From the NCBI GenBank assembly GCA_964017185.1, contig OZ024883.1, forward strand, positions 186,001 to 250,000: a stretch of 64,000 bases of DNA, written 5' to 3'. The notes under the pieces were generated by a model, which was not told where the DNA came from, did not search any database, and saw nothing but the letters and a program-made list of their open reading frames with translations. Position 1 is the stretch's first letter; every line of letters begins with the position of its first letter. The stretch comes from Rugalucina vietnamica (taxonomy: Eukaryota; Mollusca; Bivalvia; Lucinida; Lucinidae). Below are positions 31,710 to 43,418 of this stretch, piece by piece. A program made the position numbers and the translations under genes.

Positions 31710-33074
31710 CAAAAACATCATACCCACAAAAAAAAACTAATAAAATTCAAAAATATCACGTCACCTGGATGTAAGAAGAAGGAGAAGATATTAAGGGCAC
31801 GGCACTTTACTTCATCCTTTCAACCTTACTCTCTCCATCTGACTATGTACATATTGGCCCACACATACCATGTACCATGTAATCACCTTAACCTTGTACT
31901 TTCTTCCCATGCCAACGGCCGGGGATAGTAATTCCGTCTGGTTAAAGCATGCAAAGGAGTGGCTGTTACTAAACTGGGACCCTTGCTATCTCCGACCAAT
32001 GGTTATGGGGTAGATATATTGTATAATTCTGTCTTAATATGTTTTCAGCTCTTTGCTTTTCAGATAGGCCCACCCAAACCATGGTCAATGTCAATATATA
32101 AAAATGACATTAGTAACTTATTTTTTTTAAAACACGATTGGTTACGAACTACGACTTAGATTGGATTACGATAACTCACAATGCCCCCTGATTGGAACTA
32201 CCCTAAGGAACGTCGCGACCCACCCAATCCACAACCAAAAATACCCTTTCACAAACCAAAAACATATATAGGGTACAGCAACTTCATAAAACTACTTTGG
32301 TAACTCCACTCTGTACCATGACATATTTCGAACTCTTTAGGCCGCGGGTATCAAAATTCAAAATAAAGATGATACGGATGTTCAGCCCCTATATTATATA
32401 AGAACATCCTATCATCAGCCACTAGTAGGACAATGCACCCCCGTCTCTACTGGTAAAACGTCCAGCCCGCTTAAGGTTTCTCCGGCTTGCATCACAGATA
32501 CCACTCCTGCTCCTCCTCACAGAAACTCATCGCTCAGCCGCAATCGCACGTCCGAAACCACCTGTCCACATGGATTGCAGCGTCCGTAGCTGTTTAATCA
32601 TGTGCAGTTCCAAACTAGGTCATTTCACCGATCTAGCATAGCCATTAAGCGCGGCCCTAATAGAGAGCAACATGATTGGATATATCATTTGACCTACATT
32701 TGCTCTCGAGCAAGATAGCGAAATCAACGATTTGCAGCCGAATTGGCACCGATTTCCTATCTACTTTTTTGCTCACTTTTCGACCATGGCGTTCAAAATT
32801 CTAAAAAGAAGTGCTCCTTCCATTTTACCGGCTTGACTTGCATTATCAGTATACGTTGGGCACAGGCGAACAGCGCGATTTGCATTTTGCTGTCACCGCC
32901 ACGATTTGCAGCCCAGGAGCACTTAACCTTCGTCCTTGTGGTGGAATCTTGGATTAAGTCCGTTCAGCCCGGCATGACGAAAAACTGCCACTTTTTACTA
33001 CTACTACTACTACTAAATTGGGTAGTTATATTTGAAGCACTTTTTGGACATTATGACATCCTAGTTTTGGGTAA
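31710..33074. other. Unassigned DNA, possibly the body of the minus-strand retroelement
   Basis: No conserved domain recognised on either strand. The 148-codon + frame at 32743-33189 runs into Penelope-like 3' sequence at about 33075 and is therefore a chance frame. A short (CTA)n run lies near 32998-33013. Confidence 0.35.
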
Positions 33075-34862
33075 AAAGGTACAAGCAGGCAAAGATCAGG
33101 AAAATGTGCAATCAGAAAAAGATTCCCACTCTAAAAACCGAGGTGGAAAAAAAAAACAACAAACTAACAATCAGGTACTTATATCATGAAAACATATCGT
33201 AAGCAGAATGAGCAGCCATTTTCCCTATAGGTGGCCACTCAGTTACCTAAACTTAACTAAAAATATGAAAACATACATAAGGCGCCAACAGCACAAAAAT
33301 TTTAAACACCAAGACATAAAACAAAAAGAACCACCACAGCAGTATCGCCTTGGAGCGATCAGTAACACAAAGTTACTGGCGGGTTTAAACCGGTTTTACA
33401 TGACCATAACCTCACCCTCAGCTTCTGCAGTGGTTCATAACATTTAGTTAGTTCTTCGGTCCTCGTGGTGAATCACTAACTAGTCAACGAATCATCAAGA
33501 ACAAACAAATAAATCACGATAAACATCCTGATGAATCAAAAACCAGGACTCACAGACTGAGTAAGCTGCCCGACGATGGAGATCCCTGGGCGCTGAATAA
33601 CACCAGTTGGACCCCGGTGGGCCAAGAAACAGACAAGAAGCTCCGGTCCCAACCAACTAAAATGAATAGCTTTAAGTCGGGGCCATCATAGAGTCTGACG
33701 CCCGACCCACCGGCGTGCAATTAAAGAAGGCAGCATAGTTATCAACCATGATTGGGTTAAAAAAACTAAGCATGCAGACTGTCGCATAACATTCAAGTTA
33801 CAACCTATACGTCTGTAACGTGTTAAGATTTTTCTGAACTGATCATTACTTCCTATAAGTTTCTTAAATTTGTAAACCAAGTCACCATAAAATTCAGGTT
33901 CCGAAAGGCCCTCACTTAAAAGCGTCTTCAACCCAACATTATATTAGGAAATCAATTCATAGTGTCTACGATAAAATTTAGAAAAGGTTTTTCGAAGTTT
34001 ATGGTACCAAACGCCCTGTTGGAGAAGTTTGGCCGTTGAACATTTATTTCGAGCGTTGATGTCTGTAACATGATTGCAGACTCCAGCAAACCTAATAAGC
34101 TGCGAAATGTATAAGAAGCACGACGAGGAACGTCACCATCCAAAAACGGAAAATTTACTATATCAAAGTCAAAGTCATCACGCTTATCATAAATTTTGGA
34201 AGAAACAAATCCATTTAAAACAGAAAGATGTAGATCTAAAAAGGGGGCTTTCCCACCTATTGGGAAAATAGCTGCTCATTCGGCTTACGAAATGTTTTCA
34301 TGGTATAAGTGCCTGATTGTTAGTTTGGTTTTTTCCCACCTTGGTTTTTGGAGTGGGAGTCTTTTTCTGATTGCGCCTTTTCCTGATCTTTGCCTACTTG
34401 TACTTTTTTTTCTGTATCCGAGATATTGGCTTTGTTCAACTGTAGTTCAGGTGGATAAATTTGATTGACCATACCTTCAAAATAAGGGTTGTCAATGTTC
34501 AAAAGGTCATCGAGGTACCTAGAAGTGGAATTAAAAGCCTCGATAACATCAGCTTGATTATCATGGTTTAGAGAATCCATGAAATCTCTTTCGTAGCAGT
34601 ATAAAAATAAATCAGCTACGAGAGGTGCGCAATTTGTACCCATCGGAATTCCAACAATTTGTCTGTATAACTTGGTCCCAAATCTAATATAAATATTATC
34701 CAGCAGATAGGATAAGGCGTCGCACACATTCTGACATTACCAAAGAGTATACCGGCTTTGGTCAGAGGAAGTGAAAAAGCCTTTCTATCATTACATGCCA
34801 AATAAAGTGAACGATAGTTTTTAATGCCCTTTTGAAGGTCCACTCTATCAAATCCAGAAGTT
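33075..34862 (-). mobile_element. Penelope-like/unclassified RT retroelement, copy 2, with RT core but interrupted
   Basis: On the minus strand, 34843 onward reads 'VDLQKGIKNYRSLYLACNDR', then after a frameshift near 34720 the RT core: 'GTKLYRQIVGIPMGTNCAPL', 'ADLFLYCYERDFM' and 'RYLDDLLNIDNPYFEG' (catalytic YLDD). An inserted 3'-end fragment (34255-34415) breaks the frame after 'ISDTE'; it resumes with 'FLDLHLSVLNGFVSSKIYDK', 'RRASYGVYISQLIRF' and 'YRRIGCNLNVMRQSACLVF'. The 3' end is the block near 33075-33235 with the TTCCCAC/GTGGGAA hairpin. No GIY-YIG endonuclease was seen. Clearly inactive. Confidence 0.75.
34255..34415 (-). mobile_element. 3'-end fragment of the same Penelope-like family inserted inside copy 2's RT
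   Basis: The piece repeats the terminal sequence of this family: 'GATTGCGCCTTTTCCTGATC', the TTCCCAC...GTGGGAG hairpin and 'CTATTGGGAAAATAGCTGCT'. It is present at 1540-1672, 33077-33235 and 37285-37420 at the 3' end of copies. Here it lies in the same orientation as copy 2, between the codons for 'NISDTE' and 'PFLDLHLS', bordered by a short T-run. Confidence 0.7.
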
Positions 34863-35195
34863 TATGTGTCATGTTGTATACAGAGTTGTATACAGTCCCA
34901 TAAAATGGAGGCAACGTCCCGACATGACCATAGCTGTTGACTGGAACGCTAAACTACAACTCAACTAAAAATATAGCCATTATCAAATAGCGATGGCTTC
35001 CTATAACATTCAGCATGCGATTGTGTTCCTTGTGGCTTTGATGAAAACGACCAATCATATTCCAATTATTTTTTTCCACTTACCACAGTCTCAATCAATT
35101 CATTTGTGGGCAGACTTGCAGTCGTAAAAGAAAAGAAAAGCGACGGCTGGATTTTCTCTTGGAAGGTTTGATTATTCAGCTGCGAAACACACTTA
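34863..35195. other. Spacer between inverted Penelope-like copies
   Basis: Shares 'CATAAAATGGAGGCAACGTC' with 18209. No gene recognised. Confidence 0.4.
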
Positions 35196-35599
35196 GACGG
35201 TCTTAATCTGCAAGTGCATGACGCGGTCTTACGTTTGACGTCGTGCTTCGCATTTTCCCAGTTAACGCCTCAAAGACGTAGCGCGCAACGTTTGACGCAA
35301 TCAAAACAACAAATAAAAGTGGAAATCGTGTTTTAAGCGCATTTGAGTGCAAACAAGTGTCTTGGAAAAAACATTTTAGATGATAAAGAAGTGCGCAAAG
35401 AATTTTATTCTTGGTTACCTTGATTATTACGTAAATAAATGTAAGCCATGGACGGTCTTAATCTGCAAGTGCATGACGCGGTCTAACGTTTGACGTCGTG
35501 CTTCGCATTTTCCCATTTAACGCTTCATAGACATAGCGCGTGACGTTTGACGCAATCAAAACAACAAACAAAAGTGGAAATCGTGTTTTAAGCGCATTT
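35196..35599 (+). repeat. 150-bp direct repeat (35196-35345 and 35451-35599) upstream of Penelope-like copy 3
   Basis: Both units begin 'GACGGTCTTAATCTGCAAGT' and end '...TCGTGTTTTAAGCGCATTT', with about ten mismatches. They flank a 105-bp segment that recurs downstream of copy 3. Penelope-like elements are known to carry such pLTR arrangements. Confidence 0.8.
35346..35450 (+). repeat. pLTR-like segment, upstream copy (partner at 37473-37605)
   Basis: 'ACATTTTAGATGATAAAGAA' followed by 'TTCTTGGTTA.CTTGATTATT' and 'ACGTAAATAAAT.TAAGCCA' is found here and again at 37530-37605, bracketing copy 3. The downstream copy has long A and T insertions. Confidence 0.75.
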
Positions 35600-35763
35600 A
35601 GTCAATAAAAGCGCAATTGGTCAATAAAAAATTCTGGCGAGGTGCTCAGTAAACTGAAGTGTAGAGGGTTCCGTGCGATGAGTTTTTATCCACATACGAT
35701 TTTTCTACTCTGTATACCACATTGCCACATAATCTGATTTTTAGAAAAAAAAACTTCTCGATT
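35600..35763. other. Leader of Penelope-like copy 3
   Basis: Non-coding sequence between the direct repeats and the first recognisable RT residues. Confidence 0.4.
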
Positions 35764-37418
35764 TGATAGTGTGGACCTTCAAAAGAGCATTAAAAACTAT
35801 GGTTCACTTTATTTGGCCTGTAATGACAGAAAAGCGTTTTTCTCTTCCACTGACCAAAGTCGATATACACTTTGGTCATGTCAGAATGTATGCGATGCCT
35901 TGACCTATCTCCTGGATAATATTTATATTAGATTCGGAACCAAGTTGTACAGGCATATTGTTGGAATTCCGATGGGTATAAAATTGCACCCCTCTCGTAG
36001 CTGATTTATTTTTATACTGCTACGAAAGAGATTTCATGGATTCACTTAAACATTACAATCAAGCTGATGTAATCGAGGCCTTTAATTCGACTTTCAGGTA
36101 CCTCGATGACCTTCTGAACATTGACAATCCTTATTTTGAAGGCATGGTCAATCAATTTTATCCACCTAAACTACAATTAAGCTAACACCACAGATACCGA
36201 AGCCCGCTTTTTGGAATTACATCTTTCTATCGCAAATGGATTTGTTTCGTCTAAGATTTATGATAAACGCGATTTTGATATAGTAAACTTTCCGTTTTTT
36301 GGATGTTGACGTTCTTCGCCGTGCTTCGTATGGTGTATATATTTCGCAGCTTATTAGGTTTGCTAGAGTCTGCAATCATGTAGCGGACTTCAACGCGCGA
36401 AATAAATGTTTAACAGCCAAACTTCTCCCGCAGGGCTATCGGTATCATTAACTTCGAAAAACCTTTTCTAAATTTTATCGTAAACACTATGAGTTGATTT
36501 CCAAATTTAATGTTGGGCTAAAGACCCTTTTACGTGAGGGCCTTTCGGAACCAGAATTCTATGGGGACTTAGTTTACAAATTTAAGAAGCTTCAAGGAAA
36601 GAATGATTTTTCTATTCAGTTCAGAAACTTATAGGAAGTAATGATCAGTTCAGAAAAATCTTAACACGTTACAGACGTATAGGTTATAACTTGAACGTTA
36701 TGCGACAGTCTGCATGCTTAGTTTTTAACCCAATCATGGTTGATAACTATGCTGCCTTCTTTAATTGCACGCCGGTGGGTCGGGCGTCAGACTCTATGAT
36801 GGCCTCGACTTAAAGCTATTCATTTTAGTTGGTTGGGGCCGGAGCTTCTTGTCTGTTGCTTGGCCCACCGGGGTCCAACTGGTGTTTTTCTTTTGCCCCG
36901 GGTTTCAGTAATTTATTCGGCGCCCAGGGATCTCCATCGTCGGGCAGCTTACTGAGTCTGTTGAGTCCTCGTTTTTGATTCATCAAGGTGGTTATCATGA
37001 TTTATTTGTTTGTCCTTGATGATTCGTTGACTAGTTAGAGATTCACTACGAGGACCGAAGAACTAACTAAATGTTGTGAACCACAGCAGAAGATGAGGGT
37101 GAGGTTAGGCGCCCGTAAAACCGGTTTAAGCTCCCCCCCCCCAAGTAATTTTGTATTACTGATCGTTCCAAGGCGATACTTCTGTTGTGTTTTTAATCGT
37201 TTTGTGTTTGCAGTCGAACGTTTGTGCTGTTTGAGCCTTATGTACGTTTTCATAATTTTAGTTTAGTTCGGGTAACTGAGTTGCCGCCTATTGGAGAATA
37301 GCTGCGCACTCGGCTCATGTTATAATTACTTAAGTGTCATTTTAGTTTTTTCCCACCCCTCGGTTTATGGAGTGGGAATTTCTTTCTGATTGCGCCATTT
37401 CCTGATCATTGCCTATTT

Positions 37419-37420
<2 letters not shown>
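35764..37420 (+). pseudogene. Penelope-like/unclassified RT retroelement, copy 3, degenerate
   Basis: The sequence reads 'VDLQKSIKNYGSLYLACNDR', 'RFGTKLYRHIVGIPMGIKLH' (frame lost in the middle of the IPMGTNCAPL box), then in shifted frames 'DTEARFLELHLSIANGFVSS', 'DIVNFPFF', and finally 'KILTRYRRIGYNLNVMRQSA' and 'VGRASDSMMA'. The YLDD region survives near 36100 in a shifted frame. It has many stops and frameshifts. It faces away from copy 2 across a 0.9-kb spacer, and its 3' end carries the family's terminal hairpin before a T-run. Confidence 0.75.
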
Positions 37421-37468
<48 letters not shown>

Positions 37469-37529
37469 CAAATGCAAACAAATGTTTTTGAAAAAAAAAA
37501 AACAAAAAAAACAAAAAAAAAAAAAAAAA
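37421..37529. repeat. T-run of about 48 followed by A-rich runs
   Basis: T tract (37421-37468), a short copy-specific link, then A-rich tracts (37490-37529) lying inside the downstream pLTR-like segment. Confidence 0.85.
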
Positions 37530-37605
37530 CATTTTAGATGATAAAGAAGCGAGCAAAGAATTCTATTCTTGGTTATCTTGATTATTACGTAAATAAATTT
37601 AAGCC
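37473..37605 (+). repeat. pLTR-like segment, downstream copy
   Basis: Second copy of the 35346-35450 segment, expanded by homopolymer A. Confidence 0.7.
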
Positions 37606-37809
37606 ACATCTGGCAGCAGTGTTTATCCACTGCAGAAGCTGATGCCAAACCGGAACTTACTGATTGAATGGCTCGGGAAATCTGGACAGAAATTTTGGTT
37701 CCGACAACATCTGCTAGCGAGCAGATTAGAAAAAATGGTTATCCATGCCTCCGAGAAGCTCTTGATCTGATTCTTCAGGAAAACAAAGGAAACCTCCGTA
37801 CAGCGTCAG
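37606..37809 (+). other. Possible exon of unknown protein ending at a consensus splice donor
   Basis: The frame from 37668 reads 'AREIWTEILVPTTSASEQIR' and continues amphipathically to 'GNLRTASG' before CAG|GTAAGATC at 37808. Composition and the near-perfect donor suggest a coding exon, but a second frame is also open here (to 37772) and no homologue is recognised. It directly follows the pLTR-like repeat, so it may belong to a retroelement. Confidence 0.25.
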
Positions 37810-38577
37810 GTAAGATCACAAAAGAACCTCCAATATTGGCATGTTTTACTTACATACCTGGGCAACACCTACGAAACTGCCATAATTTTTAGGGCATATT
37901 TTAATGATTTATGGTAATAACTTCAAACGCCTGTGCACAAACCAACTACAACGTCAAAAAAGTTCAGTCGATTATTTGAAAGCTTTCCTTTGTCGCGTCG
38001 TGTGTGCAGTCAAGCAGGGTTTTCACTGCACGTTTACGAAGCTGGTTGAGGCAAATGAAGGGTCAGAAGTCCACTCTTCCTATCCGATCATATATTCATA
38101 AAGAACTGATCTGTTGGAAGCTGTTTCTGGTAGATGTATCTGTAGACGTAAAATAAAAATAGCCGTGTTTCCACTAACATGCCGGGATAGCGTCGGTAGG
38201 TCGAGCAATATTTTCACTTTTCATGTACTTTTTCTTTGTTGAAAATGTGAATAAAAGGCGAAAACACACTAAAATCAATTATAAGTACAAGAAACAGACA
38301 TTCAATGAGGTAAGAAACAATTAGAAGCTAAAGGAAGTGAGTTTAATTATTATTGGTGCAGTTCTTGTGGCTTTTAAATCATTGTCTTCTTTCCTCTTAA
38401 AATGTTGAGGGTCGGTCGGCATTTTATTTTAATGGCAATAAAAACTGCAGGGTCAGCGCAAAAATGCAGAGTCGGTCGGGTTAGTGGAAACGCAGCTATT
38501 TTTTTTATTTACACCTGATGTTAACAGAAGAATGGCCCCATCCTGCTGAAGCTTGTTGTGGAAGTTTGATGGGTCAG
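37810..38577. other. Unassigned DNA
   Basis: It contains two phrases of 'GGGTCGGTCGG' type (near 38410 and 38470) flanking an AT-rich centre with 'TGGAAACGCAG', perhaps a small foldback. No gene recognised. Confidence 0.35.
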
Positions 38578-38665
38578 TTTAGGTTTTTCCCACCGCGGGT
38601 TATATAGTGGGAATGTATTTCTGATTGCGCCTTTTCCTGATCATTGCCTATTGGTACCTCTTTAT
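38578..38665 (+). mobile_element. Solo 3'-end fragment of the Penelope-like family
   Basis: Contains 'TTTCTGATTGCGCCTTTTCC', 'TGATCATTGCCTATTGGTAC' and the TTCCCAC...GTGGGAA hairpin, with no RT sequence nearby. Confidence 0.65.
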
Positions 38666-39089
38666 TTTTTTCATGGGACCTCCCCTAAGGCAACTTCACA
38701 TCAATTCCTTTGAACTCTTCACTGTAATGGTGGCTCTAAAAGTGTGAGGCAAGTTTCTTAAAGGGAAAGAGGTCCTTATCTTATGTGACAATATGTCATC
38801 TTTCAATTTAATGAATAATATAAAGTAACATGACAGTCCGGCAAACATTAGATTTGTATTGTAGAAAATCTAGTCATTGGTTTATTGTTCGCGACAGTAT
38901 AATTTCTTCGGGAGCTCTGTGCCAGCTACAACAGCCATTTAACCTGCAGTGACAACAGTTACTATACATAGTTTTAAAGACGTTTTAGCCATGTGTAACA
39001 ATTTTGAGGACCACGCTGTTATTCACCGTCTTGCAATCTGAATGTGAATGGTTTACTGGTTTGCTGAATCTTCCTTAATTTTCGTTTAC
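38666..39089. other. Unassigned DNA
   Basis: Nothing recognised. Confidence 0.35.
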
Positions 39090-39278
39090 AAGATTCACTC
39101 CGGTACAGCGTCTCATGACAAAGATAAATATCTGACCCCAACACCCAGATTAAGATGTAACAGGACATTTGATGATTCACAATGCACGAGATACAGGGTC
39201 TTAAGTGATACTCTGAATGATTCTTTCTTCCCAAGGGCTATTTTACTGTGGAATAGATTCCCTTCTTCAGGCCTCTGA
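39090..39278 (+). pseudogene. L2/CR1-like LINE ORF2 C-terminal fragment
   Basis: Reads 'DKYLTPTPRLRCNRTFDD', then 'TLNDSFFPRAILLWNRFPSS' and a stop. The 'SFFPRAxxxWNxLP' signature is the C-terminal end of L2/CR1-type LINE ORF2. A related 3' tail ('CGCGAGAGGGTGCTGCAGTA' then TCTGAA repeats) is at 39822-39860, so the 3' UTR may be split by the (GAA)n tract. Confidence 0.65.
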
Positions 39279-39573
39279 AGAAGTTAAGACTTTTATGTAT
39301 TTAACTGTCCCAGAGCTATACATTTTAGTATGCCTCTGTTCAGCTTCTTGTAAATGGTTTTAAATGGTCCATCCTGAATGTTTCCCCATAGTTTGCTTAA
39401 TTTAAAGTTTAGACACCCACCCCACCCTTGAGGTGATGATAAGATAAATGATTGTTGAAGTATCTGAAGAAAGAAAAACACACAAAGTTGACAATCCTTC
39501 ATGAGGAGTCTTGCCTTTAACCATCTAGCAGGCGACCAGCTCTTAACACGGAAGGAGAAGAAGGAGGAGCATG

Positions 39574-39630
39574 AGAAGAAGAAGAAGAAGAAGAAGAAGA
39601 AGAAGAAGAAGAAGAAGAAGAAGAAGAAGA
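39574..39630. repeat. (GAA)n microsatellite
   Basis: About 19 near-perfect GAA/AGA units. Confidence 0.95.
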
Positions 39631-39821
39631 ACATTAATCACAGTACACGGTAAAACAAAGTGGGGGATGGGTCTTGAGTGGAGCCCAATTTCATATTCAG
39701 CTTTTAGCTCTTCACTTCTTCTTTATACTAACGTACACTATCATACTTTTTAGCCTTACTAAACTCAATTTAACTTTCTTCTTTCAACCTTTTCTTTGAA
39801 GTGCGAACCTGCACATAATCC

Positions 39822-39862
39822 TCGCGAGAGGGTGCTGCAGTATCTGAATCTGAATCTGAATA
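39822..39862 (+). repeat. LINE-type 3' tail with (TCTGAA)n
   Basis: 'CTCGCGAGAGGGTGCTGCAG' followed by TATC and about three TCTGAA units; parallels 43189-43227 where the same head ends in GATA repeats. Confidence 0.45.
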
Positions 39863-40029
39863 GTTTACTGGTGACACGCCAAATGACATTATTTCATTCT
39901 GAGAATAGTATTCTTAGTATAGAAAGAAAGAAAGAACATTTCAATGTATCTTCATGTACTTTATGGATCATTTTCTCATCTCTACAATAAAGAAGAAGAA
40001 TGCTTGTAAAAACAACAGTATACGAATGC

Positions 40030-41293
<1,264 letters not shown>

Positions 41294-41294
<1 letters not shown>

Positions 41295-42228
41295 CCACTA
41301 CTTCTTAACCTCATCAGAGGACTTCAGAAGGAATTCCGGTATACCAAGTGCTAAAGGGGGTTAGCTGAAATAAAAGAAAAGTGAAGTGGGTGAAATGAGT
41401 TTGTACAGTGAAAGAAGAGTGTTAGTATAGATTAAAAGATAAAAAACAGAATCTGGTGATTAGGGAGACACATGCACCACCTGGCAAACAGCATGACTGA
41501 ACTGTGCCACGGTGGGGAGCATGACAATACTGATGGGTAAAGCGTTCCAATGTACTGCAGTTCTTGGAAAAAAGCTATACTTGCAGTAATTGATAGAAGT
41601 GCTGATTTGTCTGTATGCCAGCGGGTGGATGAATTTGGACTGCCTGCGATTTGGTGTGAGATAGTCAGTTAGAGGGATTGCTACAAGATCATATGTGATC
41701 TTGTACAGCATGATCAGTCGGGTATCTATTCGCCTTTGGTCTAATGGACGCCAGGAAAGTTTATTGAGCATTTCAGTAACACTGGAGTGGACCTGTGGTC
41801 ATGGGTAGCCCACCTGGTCGATCTACGTTGAACAGATTCTATCTTTTTTATGTCATTGTCGGTGTGGGGAGACCATACAGAGGAGGCGTATTCCAGCTGT
41901 GGTCTGACAAGTGTTTTGTAGGCTGTGGATTTGAGGTCTTGGTTATGAACTTTGATATTGCGTTTGAGAAAGCCCAGCGTTTGATTTGCTTTTTTAGTGA
42001 TGTTGTTTATGTGATTTCCCCAGCTGAGGTCTTCTGATATTGTGACCCCAAGGTACAGTGTACTTGGCAGCGGGTACACTTTCAAGTTCAGTGTTGTGTA
42101 GAAAGTATTTGGATGGAATGGGAGTCTTGAATCTGGTCACATGTAGGACCTGACATTTTGCTGGGTTAAAGTTCATATCCCAATCTTCTTCCCATTTCTC
42201 GAGTTTCAGGAGGTCTTCTTGAAGGACT
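41294..42228 (-). pseudogene. L2/CR1-like LINE (LINE-Q), inserted into LINE-P in opposite orientation
   Basis: Minus frames read 'MNFNPAKCQVLHVTRFKTPI', 'LGVTISEDLSWGNHINNITK', '[18 protein letters not shown]', 'LNKLSWRPLDQRRIDTRL' and 'YCKYSFFPRTAVHWNALP', followed by a 3' UTR and the (AGAT)n tail. At least two frameshifts. 5' truncation at about 42228 abuts resumed LINE-P sequence. Confidence 0.85.
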
Positions 42229-42548
42229 CAAATAGAATTTCCCGGTACTGCCACTCCATGACCTTTAGGCAGGTCTAGACCTCTAGGGATTACTATAAAT
42301 ATTCATTTTTCCCACTAGCTATAGAACAGTGGAATTCTCTTCCAGAGTCTGTTGCCAGCTTGCAGAATCTTGAGGCCTTTAAGGCCGCAGTCTGCAAGCT
42401 GCAGCATTCTCGCCCATAGATCCCCTCATGCTTGTTTTTACCTGATTTTAACTTTTCTTATCTATTTTAACCTATCACCTGTTTTTATTCTTCACTTTTA
42501 TGCTTTTAAATCCCTGTACTATAACTCTTCTTTTTCTGATACTAACAG
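42229..42548 (+). pseudogene. LINE-P, C-terminus and 3' UTR (continued from 41055)
   Basis: The frame reads 'NRISRYCHSMTFRQV', one stop, then 'DYYKYSFFPLAIEQWNSLPE' and 'LEAFKAAVCKLQHSRP'. Joined to 41055 it restores 'DYVQYSNRISRY', the normal order in this family. Confidence 0.75.
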
Positions 42549-43160
42549 ACTCCTCTGTATGGTCTCCCCACACCGACACTGACATAAAAAAGATAGAATC
42601 TGTTCAACGGAGATCGGCCAGGTGGGCTACCCATGACTACAGGTCCACCTCCAGTGTTACTGAAATGCTTAATAAACTTTCCTGGCGTCCATTAGACCAA
42701 AGGCGAATAGATACCCGACTGATCATGCTGTACAAGATCACATATGATCTTGTAGCAATCCCCCTAAATGACTATCTCACACCAAATCGCAGGCAGTCCA
42801 AATTCATCCACCCGCTGGCATACAGACAAATCAGCACTACTACCAATTACTGCAAGTATAGCTTTTTTCCAAGAACTGCAGTACATTGGAACGCTTTACC
42901 CATCAGTATTGTCATGCTCCCCACCGTGGCACAGTTCAGTCATGCTGTTTGCCAGGTGGTGCATGTGTCTCCCTAATCACCAGATTCTGTTTTTTATCTT
43001 TTAATCTATACTAACACTCTTCTTTCACTGTACAAACTCATTTCACCCACTTCACTTTTCTTTTATTTCAGCTAACCCCCTTTAGCACTTGGTATACCGG
43101 AATTCCTTCTGAAGTCCTCTGATGAGGTTAAGAAGTAGTGGAAGATAGATAGATAGATAG
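42549..43160 (+). pseudogene. Second LINE-Q copy, 5'-truncated, + strand
   Basis: From 'VWSPHTDTDIKKIESVQRRS' to 'VCQVVHVSP' plus a 3' UTR and GATA tail (43144-43160). Nearly identical to the minus copy at 41294-41880, so the two form an inverted repeat with arms of about 600 bp. Confidence 0.85.
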
Positions 43161-43227
43161 ACGATGCGCTACCCTGCCTAGAATGTCCGCGAGGGCGTAT
43201 GGCAGTATACAGAGATAGATAGATAGG
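43161..43227 (+). mobile_element. Probable 3' terminus of LINE-P with GATA tail
   Basis: 'GTCCGCGAGGGCGTATGGCA' then 'GATAGATAGATAG'. The head resembles 39822, supporting a LINE 3' end displaced by the LINE-Q insertion. Confidence 0.4.
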
Positions 43228-43341
43228 ACGGATGGATATTGTGTTGGATCGAGATGACCCGAGACAGGAAATGGACCAGTCTGCTGTCGCCAGGTGGCCA
43301 TCTTGAATGTTTACATTGGTGCATCAAAAAGGAAAACAATC
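43228..43341 (+). promoter_or_regulatory. Candidate promoter and 5' UTR of DYNLT2B
   Basis: Only about 114 bp separate the last LINE tail from the start codon. It contains GCCATCTTG (43297-43305), a core YY1-type motif, 37-45 bp before the ATG. No TATA box and no convincing RFX X-box were seen. Transcription start is not determinable from sequence. Confidence 0.4.
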
Positions 43342-43418
43342 ATGACAGAGGTTTTAACTGAAGAAGCGGTACCACCACCGAGCAATACATACATAATTCG
43401 ACCTAATTTTCAACATAA
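43342..43418 (+). CDS. DYNLT2B: DYNLT2B exon 1 (residues 1-25 plus two bases)
   Basis: ATG at 43342; ends CAACATAA|GTAATT. The AA joins the G of exon 2 to give Lys26. Confidence 0.85.

Noticed and set aside
32743-33189. 148-codon + strand ORF
   Set aside because: It runs into the 3' end of Penelope-like copy 2 on the opposite strand, so it is not one gene.
39571-39753. Arginine-run ORF on the + strand and its phenylalanine-run shadow on the minus strand
   Set aside because: Both are translations of the (GAA)n microsatellite.
43228-43341. RFX X-box in the DYNLT2B promoter, expected for a ciliary gene
   Set aside because: 'GTCGCCAGGTGGCCA' is the nearest match and departs too far from the X-box consensus.
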